Shown here: positions 62,915-64,000 of the stretch, piece after piece
How positions within the stretch are numbered: the first letter of the stretch is position 1
How the letters are laid out: the number at the start of each line of letters is the position of its first letter
From: Burkholderiales bacterium
Lineage (GTDB): Bacteria > Pseudomonadota > Gammaproteobacteria > Burkholderiales > Burkholderiaceae_C
NCBI GenBank assembly: GCA_029268225.1
Contig: JAJUGJ010000005.1
Coordinates: 62,001-126,000 of the forward strand
Direction of reading: 5' to 3'
Length of the DNA: 64,000 nucleotides
Notes under the pieces: model-generated
Database searches by the model: none
What the model saw: the letters and a program-made list of their open reading frames with translations, nothing else
Told to the model about the DNA's origin: nothing
Made by a program: the position numbers and the translations under genes

Positions 62915-64000
<1,086 letters not shown>

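Overview
The window is GC-rich bacterial chromosome, gene-dense and with strong G/C preference at third codon positions. Several family markers point to a betaproteobacterium of the order Burkholderiales (Comamonadaceae or a close relative). These are a DUF3567 protein, an adjacent DUF3443/DUF2844 pair, a YaeQ protein, and a methionine synthase whose homocysteine-binding half is a separate gene. I see no tRNA, rRNA, CRISPR array, insertion sequence or replication origin.

Layout. 1-1636: end of a beta-oxidation multifunctional enzyme and a CaiB/AMACR-type protein. 1739-11018: an orphan type VI secretion (T6SS) island with VgrG, a Tle5-type phospholipase D effector, a Sel1-repeat immunity protein, a secreted beta-propeller-like protein and a Tli4-like immunity protein. 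This island also holds two decayed scraps, one of vgrG and one of the Tli4-like gene, and its cargo part is visibly lower in GC. 11020-14794: a codB-pucR-codA cytosine operon with start/stop overlaps. 15083-29278: housekeeping and signalling genes (two glutathione peroxidases, DUF3567, an EAL phosphodiesterase, a Kv-type channel, the MetH N-terminal half, phoH-ybeY, a two-component system followed by ruvA, an M14 peptidase, a hybrid histidine kinase). 29404-36835: Hsp20, MgtA, a lipoprotein, a 59-residue basic protein, the formaldehyde-detoxification pair frmA-fghA, and an aromatic aminotransferase. 36906-45515: chemoreceptor, YaeQ, hydrolase, hydroxypyruvate isomerase-like protein, AmpG-like permease, M48 protease, a beta-helix repeat protein and an MBL hydrolase. 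45884-50520: metR/metE/glyA, a methionine and one-carbon block. 50803-55851: roadblock protein, ChrR-like cupin, a frameshifted amine oxidase, a Gdx-type SMR exporter, an oxidoreductase-like small protein and DUF3443/DUF2844.

56040-64000 is the most interesting block. A textbook sigma-54 promoter with an upstream 8-3-8 palindrome precedes a tight run of genes: OsmC-like protein, acyl-CoA-dehydrogenase-fold flavoprotein, rubredoxin-reductase fusion, NrtA/CmpA-type binding protein, permease, ATPase, cyanase CynS, and a NifA-like GAF/AAA+ sigma-54 activator cut by the window end. I read it as a sigma-54-controlled cyanate (or cyanate-yielding compound) uptake and breakdown system with an attached redox module. 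The substrate of that module is unknown.

Starts were chosen from ribosome-binding sites, signal peptides, family length and operon overlaps. Where the evidence is weak, the entry says so.
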